DNA of 25,976 nt from an uncultured Prevotella sp. (GTDB taxonomy: Bacteria > Bacteroidota > Bacteroidia > Bacteroidales > Bacteroidaceae). How positions within the stretch are numbered: the first letter of the stretch is position 1; each line of letters starts with the position of its first letter. The notes below the pieces were generated by a model, which did not search any database, was not told the DNA's origin, and saw only the letters and a program-made list of their open reading frames with translations. The position numbers were made by a program, and so were the translations under genes. Positions 16,077-23,549 of the stretch are shown one piece after another. The DNA is taken from assembly GCA_900772835.1 (NCBI GenBank), contig CAAGSA010000052.1, positions 1-25,976 on the forward strand, in the 5' to 3' direction.

Positions 16077-17525
16077 TTATCCCACGGTACCTTCCAGCGA
16101 TACGCTGAGCAGCTTCTGTGCTTCTACGGCGAATTCCATCGGCAGCTTGTTCAGCACCTCTTTGGCGTATCCGTTCACGATTAGGCCGACTGCCTGTTCC
16201 GTGGGGATGCCGCGCTGGTTGCAGTAGAAGAGCTGGTCTTCGCTGATCTTGCTTGTCGTTGCTTCGTGTTCCACCACTGCTGTATCGTTGTGTATGTCCA
16301 TATACGGGAAGGTGTGTGCGCCGCAGTCGCTGCCGAGCAGCAGAGAGTCGCACGACGAGTAGTTGCGTGCATTGTCGGCGTTTGCAGTGGCGCGCACCAG
16401 TCCCCGGTATGAGTTCTGGCTGTGTCCTGCCGAGATACCCTTTGATATGATGGTGCTCTTGGTGTTCTTCCCGATGTGTATCATCTTGGTGCCGGTGTCA
16501 GCCTCCTGGTAGTTGTTGGTCACGGCAACGCTGTAGAACTCAGCCACAGAGTTGTCGCCGCGCAGCACGCACGACGGGTATTTCCATGTGATGGCAGATC
16601 CGGTCTCCACCTGTGTCCACGAGAGTTTCGAGTTCACGCCGCGCAGATCGCCTCGCTTCGTAACGAGGTTCAGCACACCGCCCTTACCGTTCTCGTCGCC
16701 CGGGTACCAGTTCTGCACCGTTGAGTATTTCACCTCCGCATTGTCTTTCACTATGATTTCCACGATTGCCGCATGCAGTTGGTTTTCGTCGCGCATCGGT
16801 GCCGTGCAGCCTTCGAGGTAGGACACGTAGGAGTCGTCTTCGGCGATGATGAGCGTGCGCTCGAACTGTCCGGTGTTCCTCGCGTTGATGCGGAAATATG
16901 AACTCAGCTCCATTGGGCATCGCACGCCTTTGGGGATGTATACGAACGATCCGTCGCTGAACACGGCACTGTTCAGAGCGGCAAAGAAATTGTCGCGGTA
17001 TGGCACCACGCTTCCCAGATACTGCTTCACCAGTTCCGGATGCTCCTTTATAGCATCTCCGATGGAGGAGAATATGACGCCCTTTTCAGCGAGTTTCTCC
17101 TTGAATGTCGTCTTTACCGACACCGAGTCCATGATGGCGTCGACAGCCGTTCCGCTGAGCGCCAGCCGCTCTTCGAGTGGGATGCCCAGTTTGTCGAAGG
17201 TCTTCATCAGTTCCGGGTCGATTTCCTTGTTCTCCGGCTTTTTTGCCAGAGGGTCGGCATAGTAGGAGATTGCCTGGTAGTCGATTTCCGGCACGTGGAC
17301 GTGCCCCCATTTCGGTTCCTCCTGGGTCTTCCAGTAGTTGAACGCCGTGAGGCGGAAGTCGAGCATCCATTGCGGTTCCCCTTTTTTCTGCGAGATGAGC
17401 CGTATCACGTTCTCGTTCAGTCCTTTCTCGATGATGTCCGTATGCACGTCGGTGGTGAAACCGAATTCGTATTTCTGTTCCGCCACCTGCTTTACGTACT
17501 CATTGTTCTTATCCTTGATTTCCAT
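16077..17525 (-). CDS. sufB: Fe-S cluster assembly scaffold SufB
   Basis: This 482-residue protein is the main scaffold subunit of SufBC2D, on which sulfur from SufS and iron are joined into clusters. Recognisable family stretches are VFSDGSFVYIPKGVRCP, AIVEIIVKDNAEVKYSTVQN and SSCDSLLLGSDCGAHTFPY. The last holds the conserved Cys equivalent to the sulfur-accepting Cys405 of E. coli SufB. VVEHEATTSKISEDQLFYC contains the conserved Glu/His region. It is the first gene of sufBCDS and is preceded by a near-perfect Bacteroidetes promoter. Length and start (MEIKDKNNEYVKQVAEQKYEFG) are typical. Confidence 0.96.
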   Translation of the reverse strand: MEIKDKNNEYVKQVAEQKYEFGFTTDVHTDIIEKGLNENVIRLISQKKGEPQWMLDFRLTAFNYWKTQEEPKWGHVHVPEIDYQAISYYADPLAKKPENKEIDPELMKTFDKLGIPLEERLALSGTAVDAIMDSVSVKTTFKEKLAEKGVIFSSIGDAIKEHPELVKQYLGSVVPYRDNFFAALNSAVFSDGSFVYIPKGVRCPMELSSYFRINARNTGQFERTLIIAEDDSYVSYLEGCTAPMRDENQLHAAIVEIIVKDNAEVKYSTVQNWYPGDENGKGGVLNLVTKRGDLRGVNSKLSWTQVETGSAITWKYPSCVLRGDNSVAEFYSVAVTNNYQEADTGTKMIHIGKNTKSTIISKGISAGHSQNSYRGLVRATANADNARNYSSCDSLLLGSDCGAHTFPYMDIHNDTAVVEHEATTSKISEDQLFYCNQRGIPTEQAVGLIVNGYAKEVLNKLPMEFAVEAQKLLSVSLEGTVG

Positions 17526-17600
17526 TTTCTTTAGTTAACTCGGGCTCTTCGCCCCTTCATTTTCCGGCTGTTTGTCGCAGCCCATTGTCATGACATTAAA

Positions 17601-17616
17601 AACATTTGTAAATGTT
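17601..17616. promoter_or_regulatory. 16-bp palindrome at the sufB transcription start
   Basis: AACATTT-GT-AAATGTT is a perfect inverted repeat with 7-bp arms and a 2-bp spacer. It begins 4 bp downstream of the -7 box, so it overlaps the expected transcription start. That is a classic repressor position. The protein that would bind it is unknown. Confidence 0.6.
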
Positions 17617-17619
17617 CTG

Positions 17620-17651
17620 CAAAGTTACTGTTTTCCGATTAGAATAGCAAA
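17620..17651 (-). promoter_or_regulatory. Promoter of the sufBCDS operon
   Basis: On the minus strand, TTTG (17651-17648), exactly 20 bp, then TAACTTTG (17627-17620). Both elements are exact matches to the Bacteroidetes consensus. The leader to the sufB ATG is about 90 nt. Confidence 0.85.
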
Positions 17652-17700
17652 TGTTTTTACTTGTCAGCAATGCACTTCTTTGCGTATATTTGTTTTCTGC

Positions 17701-18291
17701 CTATCTGTTTTCTTTCTTCAGCTTGTTAATCACCGTGTTTCCGTACTCCTGCCAGAACTTGTTGTTGGTGTAGGGATTGTCGTTCGGGTCGATGTATTTG
17801 TCGGAATAGCCGAACCGGTTTCTGCCTTTCTCGCTGTCCTGCGTGCAGAGAGCGAGGCATGCGAGCATCATCAGTGTTGAGGCTCCGGCAAGTCCCCATA
17901 CGGCTGTTTCGGCAATGGCTGCCGGCATGTGTCCCGACAGTACCAGCGCACCTGCTGTCATGCATCCGAGGGCAATGGCTGTTCTGGGCAGCAGTCCGGA
18001 ACGTCCCGTGTCGTGCAGGCGTCGCGTTATGGCGGAGCATAGCATCACGAAGAAGAATCCGCTTGCCACGGCTCCCAATCCGTCTGCACAGTTGTCCGTG
18101 CCGTAGGCGCATTCCATTCCGTATGTAGCAGCGTCGATGAGCGTTGAGCAAACTATGCATACGAGTGCGGTGTGCCAGAATTGCGAGCGTCTCATCCTTC
18201 CGTTCGTCGAATATGCTTTTCTTAAGTCAAGCATTTCGCAGAAGGATTCAGCGAATGTATACCGTTTGGTCGTTATGATGTTCTTGTCCAT
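17701..18291 (-). CDS. DUF805 family inner-membrane protein
   Basis: The frame is open from 18369, but the start at 18291 (MDKNIITTKRYTF) is preferred because a promoter-like element lies inside the longer version. The 196-residue product has the DUF805 hallmarks: GRMRRSQFW near residue 31, several hydrophobic helices (about 41-62, 76-92, 100-120, 128-150), the loop RRLHDTGRSG, and QDSEKGRNRFG after the last helix. The C-terminus is polar. DUF805 proteins are small inner-membrane proteins without an established biochemical role. The gene stands alone between the infB terminator and the suf promoter, on the same strand as both. No terminator is clear before the suf promoter, so some read-through into suf is possible. 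Confidence 0.82.
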   Translation of the reverse strand: MDKNIITTKRYTFAESFCEMLDLRKAYSTNGRMRRSQFWHTALVCIVCSTLIDAATYGMECAYGTDNCADGLGAVASGFFFVMLCSAITRRLHDTGRSGLLPRTAIALGCMTAGALVLSGHMPAAIAETAVWGLAGASTLMMLACLALCTQDSEKGRNRFGYSDKYIDPNDNPYTNNKFWQEYGNTVINKLKKENR

Positions 18292-18331
18292 AATTAGATA
18301 GTTTTTAGGGTTTATGATTTGTTCAACGCTG

Positions 18332-18363
18332 CGAATATACTTTATAATATCGGAATATCCAAG
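18332..18363 (-). promoter_or_regulatory. Probable promoter of the DUF805 gene
   Basis: On the minus strand, CTTG (18363-18360), 20 bp, then TATATTCG (18339-18332). Each element has one mismatch. It lies 40 bp before the preferred ATG at 18291 and argues against the longer start. Confidence 0.45.
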
Positions 18364-18460
18364 AATCATAGTCTTTTTTTGCAGTATTCCGTTTGCAAGT
18401 TCTAATGACCGCTTTTGGTTGAAGGTGTCGGTTGGGGCGTATGCTCAGTAGGGCTGCGCA

Positions 18461-18510
18461 AAAGAAAAAGGCTCCAGCTGCACATCATAGCGTGCACAGC
18501 TGGAGCCTTT
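18461..18510 (-). terminator. Intrinsic terminator of the rimP-nusA-infB operon
   Basis: Arms 18467-18480 and 18497-18510 (AAAGGCTCCAGCTG / CAGCTGGAGCCTTT) form a perfect 14-bp stem. On the minus strand the stem is followed by a T-rich run (TTTTCTTT). Confidence 0.88.
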
Positions 18511-18533
18511 ATGGCTTATGGTAATGATACTTG

Positions 18534-21401
18534 TTACAGTTTCTGCTTTACCTCAATCTCGGTGAATGTCTCGATTACGTCGCCCACCTGGATATCATTG
18601 AAGTTGACGAGCGAGATACCGCACTCGAAGTTCACGCCTACCTCCTTCACGTCATCCTTGAAACGCTTGAGGGCGTTGATTTCGCCGGTATGTACAACGA
18701 TGCCGTCGCGCACGAGGCGTGCCTTGTCGGAGCGGTGTACCTTGCCTTCGCTGACGAACGCTCCGGCAACGGTTCCGACCTTCGATATCTTGTATACCTC
18801 GCGCACCTCAACCTGTCCAGTCACAACCTCCTTCACCACCTTGTCGAGCATGCCCTCCATAGCCGACTTCACGTCTTCGAGAGCGTCGTAGATGATAGAG
18901 TAGGTGTTGATTTCCACTCCTTCCTGGTCTGCCAGCTTGCGTGCAGCCGTTGAAGGACGAACCTGGAATCCCACGATGAGTGCATCCGATGCGTCGGCGA
19001 GTGTAACGTCGCTTTCCGAAATCTGTCCCACGGCCTTGTATATCACGTTCACCTTGATCTTCTCCGTAGAGAGCTTGATGAACGAGTCGCTCAGAGCCTC
19101 GATACTACCGTCGGTATCACCCTTCACGATGATGTTGAGTTCCTTGAACGAACCGAGGGCGATACGATGGCTGATGTCGCTCAGTGTCAGTCGCTTCTGT
19201 GTGCGCAGGCCCTGTTCGCGCTGCAGCTGCAGTCGCTTGTTGGCGATGTCGCGTGCCTCCTGTTCCGTGTCGAGCACGTGGAAGGCGTCGCCGGCTGTCG
19301 GCGCACCGTTCAGACCGAGGATGATTGCCGGTTCGGCAGGTTCAGCCTTCTCGATGCGCTGGTTGCGCTCGTTGAACATAGCCTTGATGCGTCCGTAGCT
19401 TGTTCCTGCAATCACGTTGTCGCCAACGCGCAGCGTACCGTTGCTTACGAGCACCGTCGATACGTATCCTCTTCCCTTGTCGAGCGACGACTCTATCACG
19501 CTACCCGTGGCCTTGCGGTTCGGGTTTGCCTTCAGTTCGAGCATGTCAGCCTCAAGGAGTACCTTCTCCAGCAGTTCGTCCACGCCGAGTCCCTTCTTCG
19601 CGCTGATTTCCTGGCACTGGTATTTTCCTCCCCATTCCTCCACGAGCAGGTTCATGTTTGCCAAGTCTTCACGAATCTTGTCCGGGTTAGCTCCCGGCTT
19701 GTCAATCTTGTTTATTGCGAACACCATCGGCACGTTTGCTGCCTGTGCGTGTGCGATAGCCTCTCGTGTGGTAGGCATCACGCTGTCGTCGGCAGCGATG
19801 ATGATGATGGCGATGTCTGTCACCTGTGCACCGCGTGCACGCATGGCGGTAAATGCTTCGTGTCCAGGGGTATCGAGGAACGTGATGTGTCGTCCGTTCT
19901 GCAGTTTCACGTTGTATGCACCGATGTGCTGTGTGATTCCGCCCGCCTCTCCGGCGATTACGTTTGTGTTGCGTATGTGGTCGAGCAGCGAAGTCTTTCC
20001 GTGGTCAACGTGTCCCATCACGGTTACGATCGGTGCGCGTGGCAGCAGGTCGTTCTCATCGTCCGGCTCTTCGTTGATTGCTTCCGAAACCTCTGCGCTC
20101 ACGTATTCCGTCTTGAATCCGAATTCCTCAGCAACGAGGTTGATTGTTTCAGCATCCAGTCGCTGGTTTATTGACACCATGATGCCCACGGTCATACAGG
20201 TACCGATTACCTGGTTCACCGACACGTTCATCATGTTTGCAAGTTCGCTCACGGTAACGAACTCCGTCAGTTTCAGTGTCTTGCTTTCTGCCTTTTCCTC
20301 GGCGCGCTGTTCCTTCAGATGCTCCTGTGCGGCGTCGCGCTTCTCCTTGCGGTATTTTGCGCCCTTCTTGTTCTGTCCCTTGCTTGTGAGTCGTGCCAGC
20401 GTCTCCTTTACCTGGCGTGCCACGTCCTCCTCGTTCACTTCTGCCGGCTTCTGTCCTCCGCGCTTGCGGTTCTTTTTCTTGTTGCTTCCGCCGCTGTTCT
20501 TCTGTCCCTGCTGTCCGCCTCCGTTGTTCTGCTTTGCGGCAGCCGCAATGTCCACACGCTCCTTCGTTATGCGCTGTCTCTTCTTGCGTTCGCCGTTTCC
20601 GCTGTTTCCGTTGTGTGCTTTTTCCTCGCGTTCCTTGCGTCGTTCCTCTTTGCTCTTCTTTTTCGGGCGTGTGCTCTGGTTCAGTGCGTCGAGGTCTATT
20701 TTTCCGAGCACGTTCACTTTCGGCGTGAGTTTCTTCTCGCTCTTCAGCGTGAACACTTTCGATTCGTTGCTTTCAGCCGATTTTGTCTGCTTTTCGGCTG
20801 TGTGCTCTGCGTCAGCTGTTGGTTTTGCGGCAGTGTTCTGTGGCTTTGGCTCGTTGTGCTTGGGCTGTTCGCTATGCTGCTTTTCAGTCTTTTGTGCCTG
20901 CGGTTTCTGCTCCGGCTTTTGCTGTTGTGCCGGAGTGTCGTGCTTTTCCGTGTTCTGCGGTTGCTTTGCTGCTGCGGCGTTTGCTGTGTTCTGTGCCACG
21001 TTCTTTTCCTCCTTAGGCTGGCTTACGGCAGAAGCCTTGGCCTTGTTGTTTTCGGGCTTTGAAGCTGAAGCAACAGATTGCGCTGATGGCTTCTTGCCCA
21101 GACTGTCGAGGTCTATCTTTCCCAGTGGGGTGTATTTCTGCTGTGGGCGAGGTTCGCCAGTAGCTTTTTTGTCGGAGCGTTTCTTCTCCTTCGGGCGCTT
21201 CTGCAGCAGTTTTTCTGCCTGCGAGCGCTCCTCCTTGTCGGTCTTGTAGGCTTCGACGAGTGCGCTGTACTGCGCGTCGGTAAGCTGAGAGTTCGGGTTC
21301 GTCGGAGCCTCTCCCAGCTCACTTCTTTTCTGTAGGAATTCAACTGCCGTTTGAAGTCCGATGTTTAATTCACGAATTGCTTTGTTTAATCTGATGCTCA
21401 T
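18534..21401 (-). CDS. infB: Translation initiation factor IF-2
   Basis: This 955-residue GTPase brings fMet-tRNA to the 30S subunit and promotes subunit joining. The N-terminus (IRLNKAIRELNIGLQTAVEFL) is the usual IF2 N-domain start. Residues about 60-340 are a long low-complexity linker rich in Lys, Gln, Glu, Asn and Pro, as is common in Bacteroidetes IF2. The GTPase motifs are clear: G1 GHVDHGKTS (about 461), G3 DTPGH (about 509), G4 NKID (about 564). The beta-barrel and C-terminal fMet-tRNA-binding domains follow. It is the third gene of rimP-nusA-infB, 41 bp after nusA, and ends in a strong terminator. Confidence 0.97.
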   Translation of the reverse strand: MSIRLNKAIRELNIGLQTAVEFLQKRSELGEAPTNPNSQLTDAQYSALVEAYKTDKEERSQAEKLLQKRPKEKKRSDKKATGEPRPQQKYTPLGKIDLDSLGKKPSAQSVASASKPENNKAKASAVSQPKEEKNVAQNTANAAAAKQPQNTEKHDTPAQQQKPEQKPQAQKTEKQHSEQPKHNEPKPQNTAAKPTADAEHTAEKQTKSAESNESKVFTLKSEKKLTPKVNVLGKIDLDALNQSTRPKKKSKEERRKEREEKAHNGNSGNGERKKRQRITKERVDIAAAAKQNNGGGQQGQKNSGGSNKKKNRKRGGQKPAEVNEEDVARQVKETLARLTSKGQNKKGAKYRKEKRDAAQEHLKEQRAEEKAESKTLKLTEFVTVSELANMMNVSVNQVIGTCMTVGIMVSINQRLDAETINLVAEEFGFKTEYVSAEVSEAINEEPDDENDLLPRAPIVTVMGHVDHGKTSLLDHIRNTNVIAGEAGGITQHIGAYNVKLQNGRHITFLDTPGHEAFTAMRARGAQVTDIAIIIIAADDSVMPTTREAIAHAQAANVPMVFAINKIDKPGANPDKIREDLANMNLLVEEWGGKYQCQEISAKKGLGVDELLEKVLLEADMLELKANPNRKATGSVIESSLDKGRGYVSTVLVSNGTLRVGDNVIAGTSYGRIKAMFNERNQRIEKAEPAEPAIILGLNGAPTAGDAFHVLDTEQEARDIANKRLQLQREQGLRTQKRLTLSDISHRIALGSFKELNIIVKGDTDGSIEALSDSFIKLSTEKIKVNVIYKAVGQISESDVTLADASDALIVGFQVRPSTAARKLADQEGVEINTYSIIYDALEDVKSAMEGMLDKVVKEVVTGQVEVREVYKISKVGTVAGAFVSEGKVHRSDKARLVRDGIVVHTGEINALKRFKDDVKEVGVNFECGISLVNFNDIQVGDVIETFTEIEVKQKL

Positions 21402-21442
21402 ACTTTATTATTTACCCTTCTTTCTTCTTCTTTTCTTAGTTT

Positions 21443-22705
21443 TTATTCGAATTCCGCTCTGAGTACTTCGAGCACGTGGTCAACCGTTTCCTCTTCCAGG
21501 TCGGCTTTTTCCACGAGCATTTCGCGCGGTGCGTTGAGCACAGCCTTTGCTGTGTCGAGTCCGATGCCCTTTATGGCGTCGATTATCCACTGGTCGATTT
21601 CGTCAGAGAATTCGTCGAGATAGATGTCTTCGTCCTCTGCTCCTTCCTCCACCTCGCGGAACACGTCAATGGTGAATCCTGTGAGCATACTTGCCAGTTT
21701 GATGTTCATACCGCTTCGTCCGATGGCCTTCGACACTTCTCCCGGCTCGAGGTATACCTCAGCCTTGTGGTTTTCCTCGTCAACGTCCACTCTGAGCACA
21801 GCCGCCGGGCTGAGTGCGCGTATGATGAACAGCTTCACGTTTGATGTGTATGGCACCACGTCGATGTTCTCGTTGCACAGTTCTCTTACGATTCCGTGCA
21901 CGCGGCTTCCCTTCACTCCCACGCAGGCTCCTACCGGGTCGATACGCTCGTCGTAGCTTTCCACTGCTATTTTTGCTCTTTCTCCCGGCATTCGTGCTAT
22001 GCGCTGCACGGTGATGAGTCCGTCGTTGATTTCCGGCACTTCCTGTTCGAGCAGTCTTTGCAGGAACATCGGGCTTGTGCGGCTCAGTATGATTTTCGGG
22101 TTGTTGTTCTCGTTGTCCACTCTCAGAATCACAGCCTTCACAGCTTCGCCCTTGCGGTACTGGTCGCGTGGTATCTGTTCGCCCTTCGGCAGTATCAGCT
22201 CGTTGTTTTCGTCGTCCACGAGCAGCACCTCGCGTTTCCACACCTGGTATACCTCAGCGCTGATGATCTGTCCCACGCGGTCCTTGTATTTGTTGTAGAG
22301 GCTGTCGTGCTCCAGTTCCAGCACCTTTGATGCCAGTGTCTGTCTGAGGTTGAGGATTGCGCGTCTGCCGAACTTGCTGAAGTCCACCTTTTCGCTCACG
22401 TCCTCTCCCACTTCGTAGTCGGGCTGTATCTTTCTTGCCTCGGTCAGTGTTATTTCCTTGTTTTCGTCGTGTTCCACTCCGTCTGCCACCACGGTGCGGT
22501 TGCGGTATATCTCGAAGTCACCTTTGTCCGGGTTCACGATAACGTCGAAATTCTCGTCGCTGCCGAATATTTTGGCGATAACGTTTCGGAAGCTTTCTTC
22601 CAGCACGCTCATGAGAGTTGTGCGGTCGATGTTTTTTGTTTCTTTGAACTCACGGAAAGTGTCGACCATGCTTACGGTCTCTTCTTCATTCTTTCTTGCT
22701 GCCAT
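21443..22705 (-). CDS. nusA: Transcription termination/antitermination factor NusA
   Basis: This 420-residue protein binds RNA polymerase and controls pausing, termination and antitermination. The domain order is visible: an N-terminal polymerase-binding domain with FRNVIAKIFG and DFEIYRNRTVV, an S1 domain (VGQIISAEVYQVWKREVLLV), then KH domains (DPVGACVGVKGSRVHGIV; GEVSKAIGRSGMNIKLAS). It is shorter than the E. coli protein (495), which has two extra C-terminal acidic repeats; only a short helix-hairpin-like acidic tail is seen here. It starts 3 bp after the end of rimP, so the two are likely coupled in translation. Confidence 0.95.
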   Translation of the reverse strand: MAARKNEEETVSMVDTFREFKETKNIDRTTLMSVLEESFRNVIAKIFGSDENFDVIVNPDKGDFEIYRNRTVVADGVEHDENKEITLTEARKIQPDYEVGEDVSEKVDFSKFGRRAILNLRQTLASKVLELEHDSLYNKYKDRVGQIISAEVYQVWKREVLLVDDENNELILPKGEQIPRDQYRKGEAVKAVILRVDNENNNPKIILSRTSPMFLQRLLEQEVPEINDGLITVQRIARMPGERAKIAVESYDERIDPVGACVGVKGSRVHGIVRELCNENIDVVPYTSNVKLFIIRALSPAAVLRVDVDEENHKAEVYLEPGEVSKAIGRSGMNIKLASMLTGFTIDVFREVEEGAEDEDIYLDEFSDEIDQWIIDAIKGIGLDTAKAVLNAPREMLVEKADLEEETVDHVLEVLRAEFE

Positions 22706-22708
22706 AGC

Positions 22709-23179
22709 TTATTTGAAACTTATTAAGTATTTTGTATATTTCACGCTGTTCATGCCGAAAGTCTTGTCCACGTCCTCTATCACGGGGCGTTTGGCTCCTT
22801 CCTTCTTCACCTTTTCCTTTACGGTCACGGTGAATTCGTCGTTGTCTGCCACTTCTTTCAGCATTCCTTTCCATTTCTTTCCATCTGCGTCGAGCACCTC
22901 AACTTCCTTTCCGATGAAGTTGATGTATTGCTGCCTGACCTTGAACGGCTGTCCGAGTCCGGCGCTGCCCACTTCAAGTTCGTAGTCCTCTTCGTCGCGG
23001 CTGAGGTGTTCTTCTATGAATCGGCTCAGCTGCACACAGTCTTCAATCCACACGCCGTCGGCATGGTCTATTTCCACCACGATTTTGTCGTCACGGCTGA
23101 TTTCAATGTCCACGAGGAAGTAGTCCTTGTCCTCGAGCCATTGGTTAACTAATTCTTCAACTACGTTTTTGTCTATCAT
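22709..23179 (-). CDS. rimP: Ribosome maturation factor RimP
   Basis: This 156-residue protein helps mature the 30S subunit. The first domain shows YFLVDIEISRDDKIVVEIDH and the family-typical DCVQLSRFIEEHL. The stretch YELEVGSAGLGQPFKVRQQY corresponds to the conserved 'EVSSPGLDRPL' region, and the C-terminal SH3-like barrel follows. The position as first gene before nusA and infB is the conserved bacterial order. A strong promoter lies about 165 bp upstream, leaving a structured leader that may attenuate the operon. Confidence 0.94.
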   Translation of the reverse strand: MIDKNVVEELVNQWLEDKDYFLVDIEISRDDKIVVEIDHADGVWIEDCVQLSRFIEEHLSRDEEDYELEVGSAGLGQPFKVRQQYINFIGKEVEVLDADGKKWKGMLKEVADNDEFTVTVKEKVKKEGAKRPVIEDVDKTFGMNSVKYTKYLISFK

Positions 23180-23336
23180 ATTATAATATAAAATAACTTG
23201 TGGTCCTCCTTGTGTTCCCCTCGTGGCATAAAAATGTCATCCTCAAAAAAGCCCGGAACTCTCTGTTCCGCCGTTGCCTTGCTGAGGGGGATTAAAATAA
23301 AATGAGGAGCTCCTTCGGGGCTCCCCATTCCACTGA
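23180..23336 (-). promoter_or_regulatory. Structured leader of rimP-nusA-infB, putative attenuator
   Basis: The leader is about 157 nt with no gene. On the minus strand the first hairpin is at 23326-23304 (GGGGAGC...GCTCCTC, inner CCC-GAA-GGA), followed by a T-rich stretch. The second is at 23270-23254 (CGGAAC-AGAGA-GTTCCG), followed by GGGC and TTTTTT (23250-23245), which is terminator-like. A terminator inside the leader, before the first gene, suggests premature termination control. Attenuating leaders before rimP are known in gammaproteobacteria; the analogy here is inference. Confidence 0.55.
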
Positions 23337-23342
23337 ACGCTG

Positions 23343-23374
23343 CAAAGTTAACAATTATTGGCAACTTATGCAAA
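23343..23374 (-). promoter_or_regulatory. Promoter of rimP-nusA-infB
   Basis: On the minus strand, TTTG (23374-23371), exactly 20 bp, then TAACTTTG (23350-23343). Both elements are exact and identical to those of the suf promoter. Confidence 0.85.
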
Positions 23375-23436
23375 GTTTTGCAGTAAAATATGTGTACTGT
23401 CATCAATATTTCGCTGCTTTTTGCCCAAAATGCAGT

Positions 23437-23485
23437 AAAAAGCGCAGGCGCGGCAGTGGATTCCTGTCCGTTGCCGCGCCTGCGC
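23437..23485 (-). terminator. Intrinsic terminator of gyrB
   Basis: On the minus strand, GCGCAGGCGCGGCA (23485-23472) pairs perfectly over 14 bp with TGCCGCGCCTGCGC (23455-23442). TTTTT follows. The stem is very GC-rich. The rest of 23375-23549 holds no gene that I can see. Confidence 0.9.
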
Positions 23486-23549
23486 GTGTATTTTCTCCGC
23501 CGTTGTCTGCCGCTGTGTCTTGCGGCTTTGTGCGTTTGTGCCTTTGCCT

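Noticed and set aside
19417..21249. 610-codon open frame on the + strand opposite infB
   Set aside because: It mirrors the low-complexity Lys/Gln/Glu-rich linker and GTPase region of infB; the product is a Ser/Phe/Cys-rich string without domains. It is a compositional shadow.
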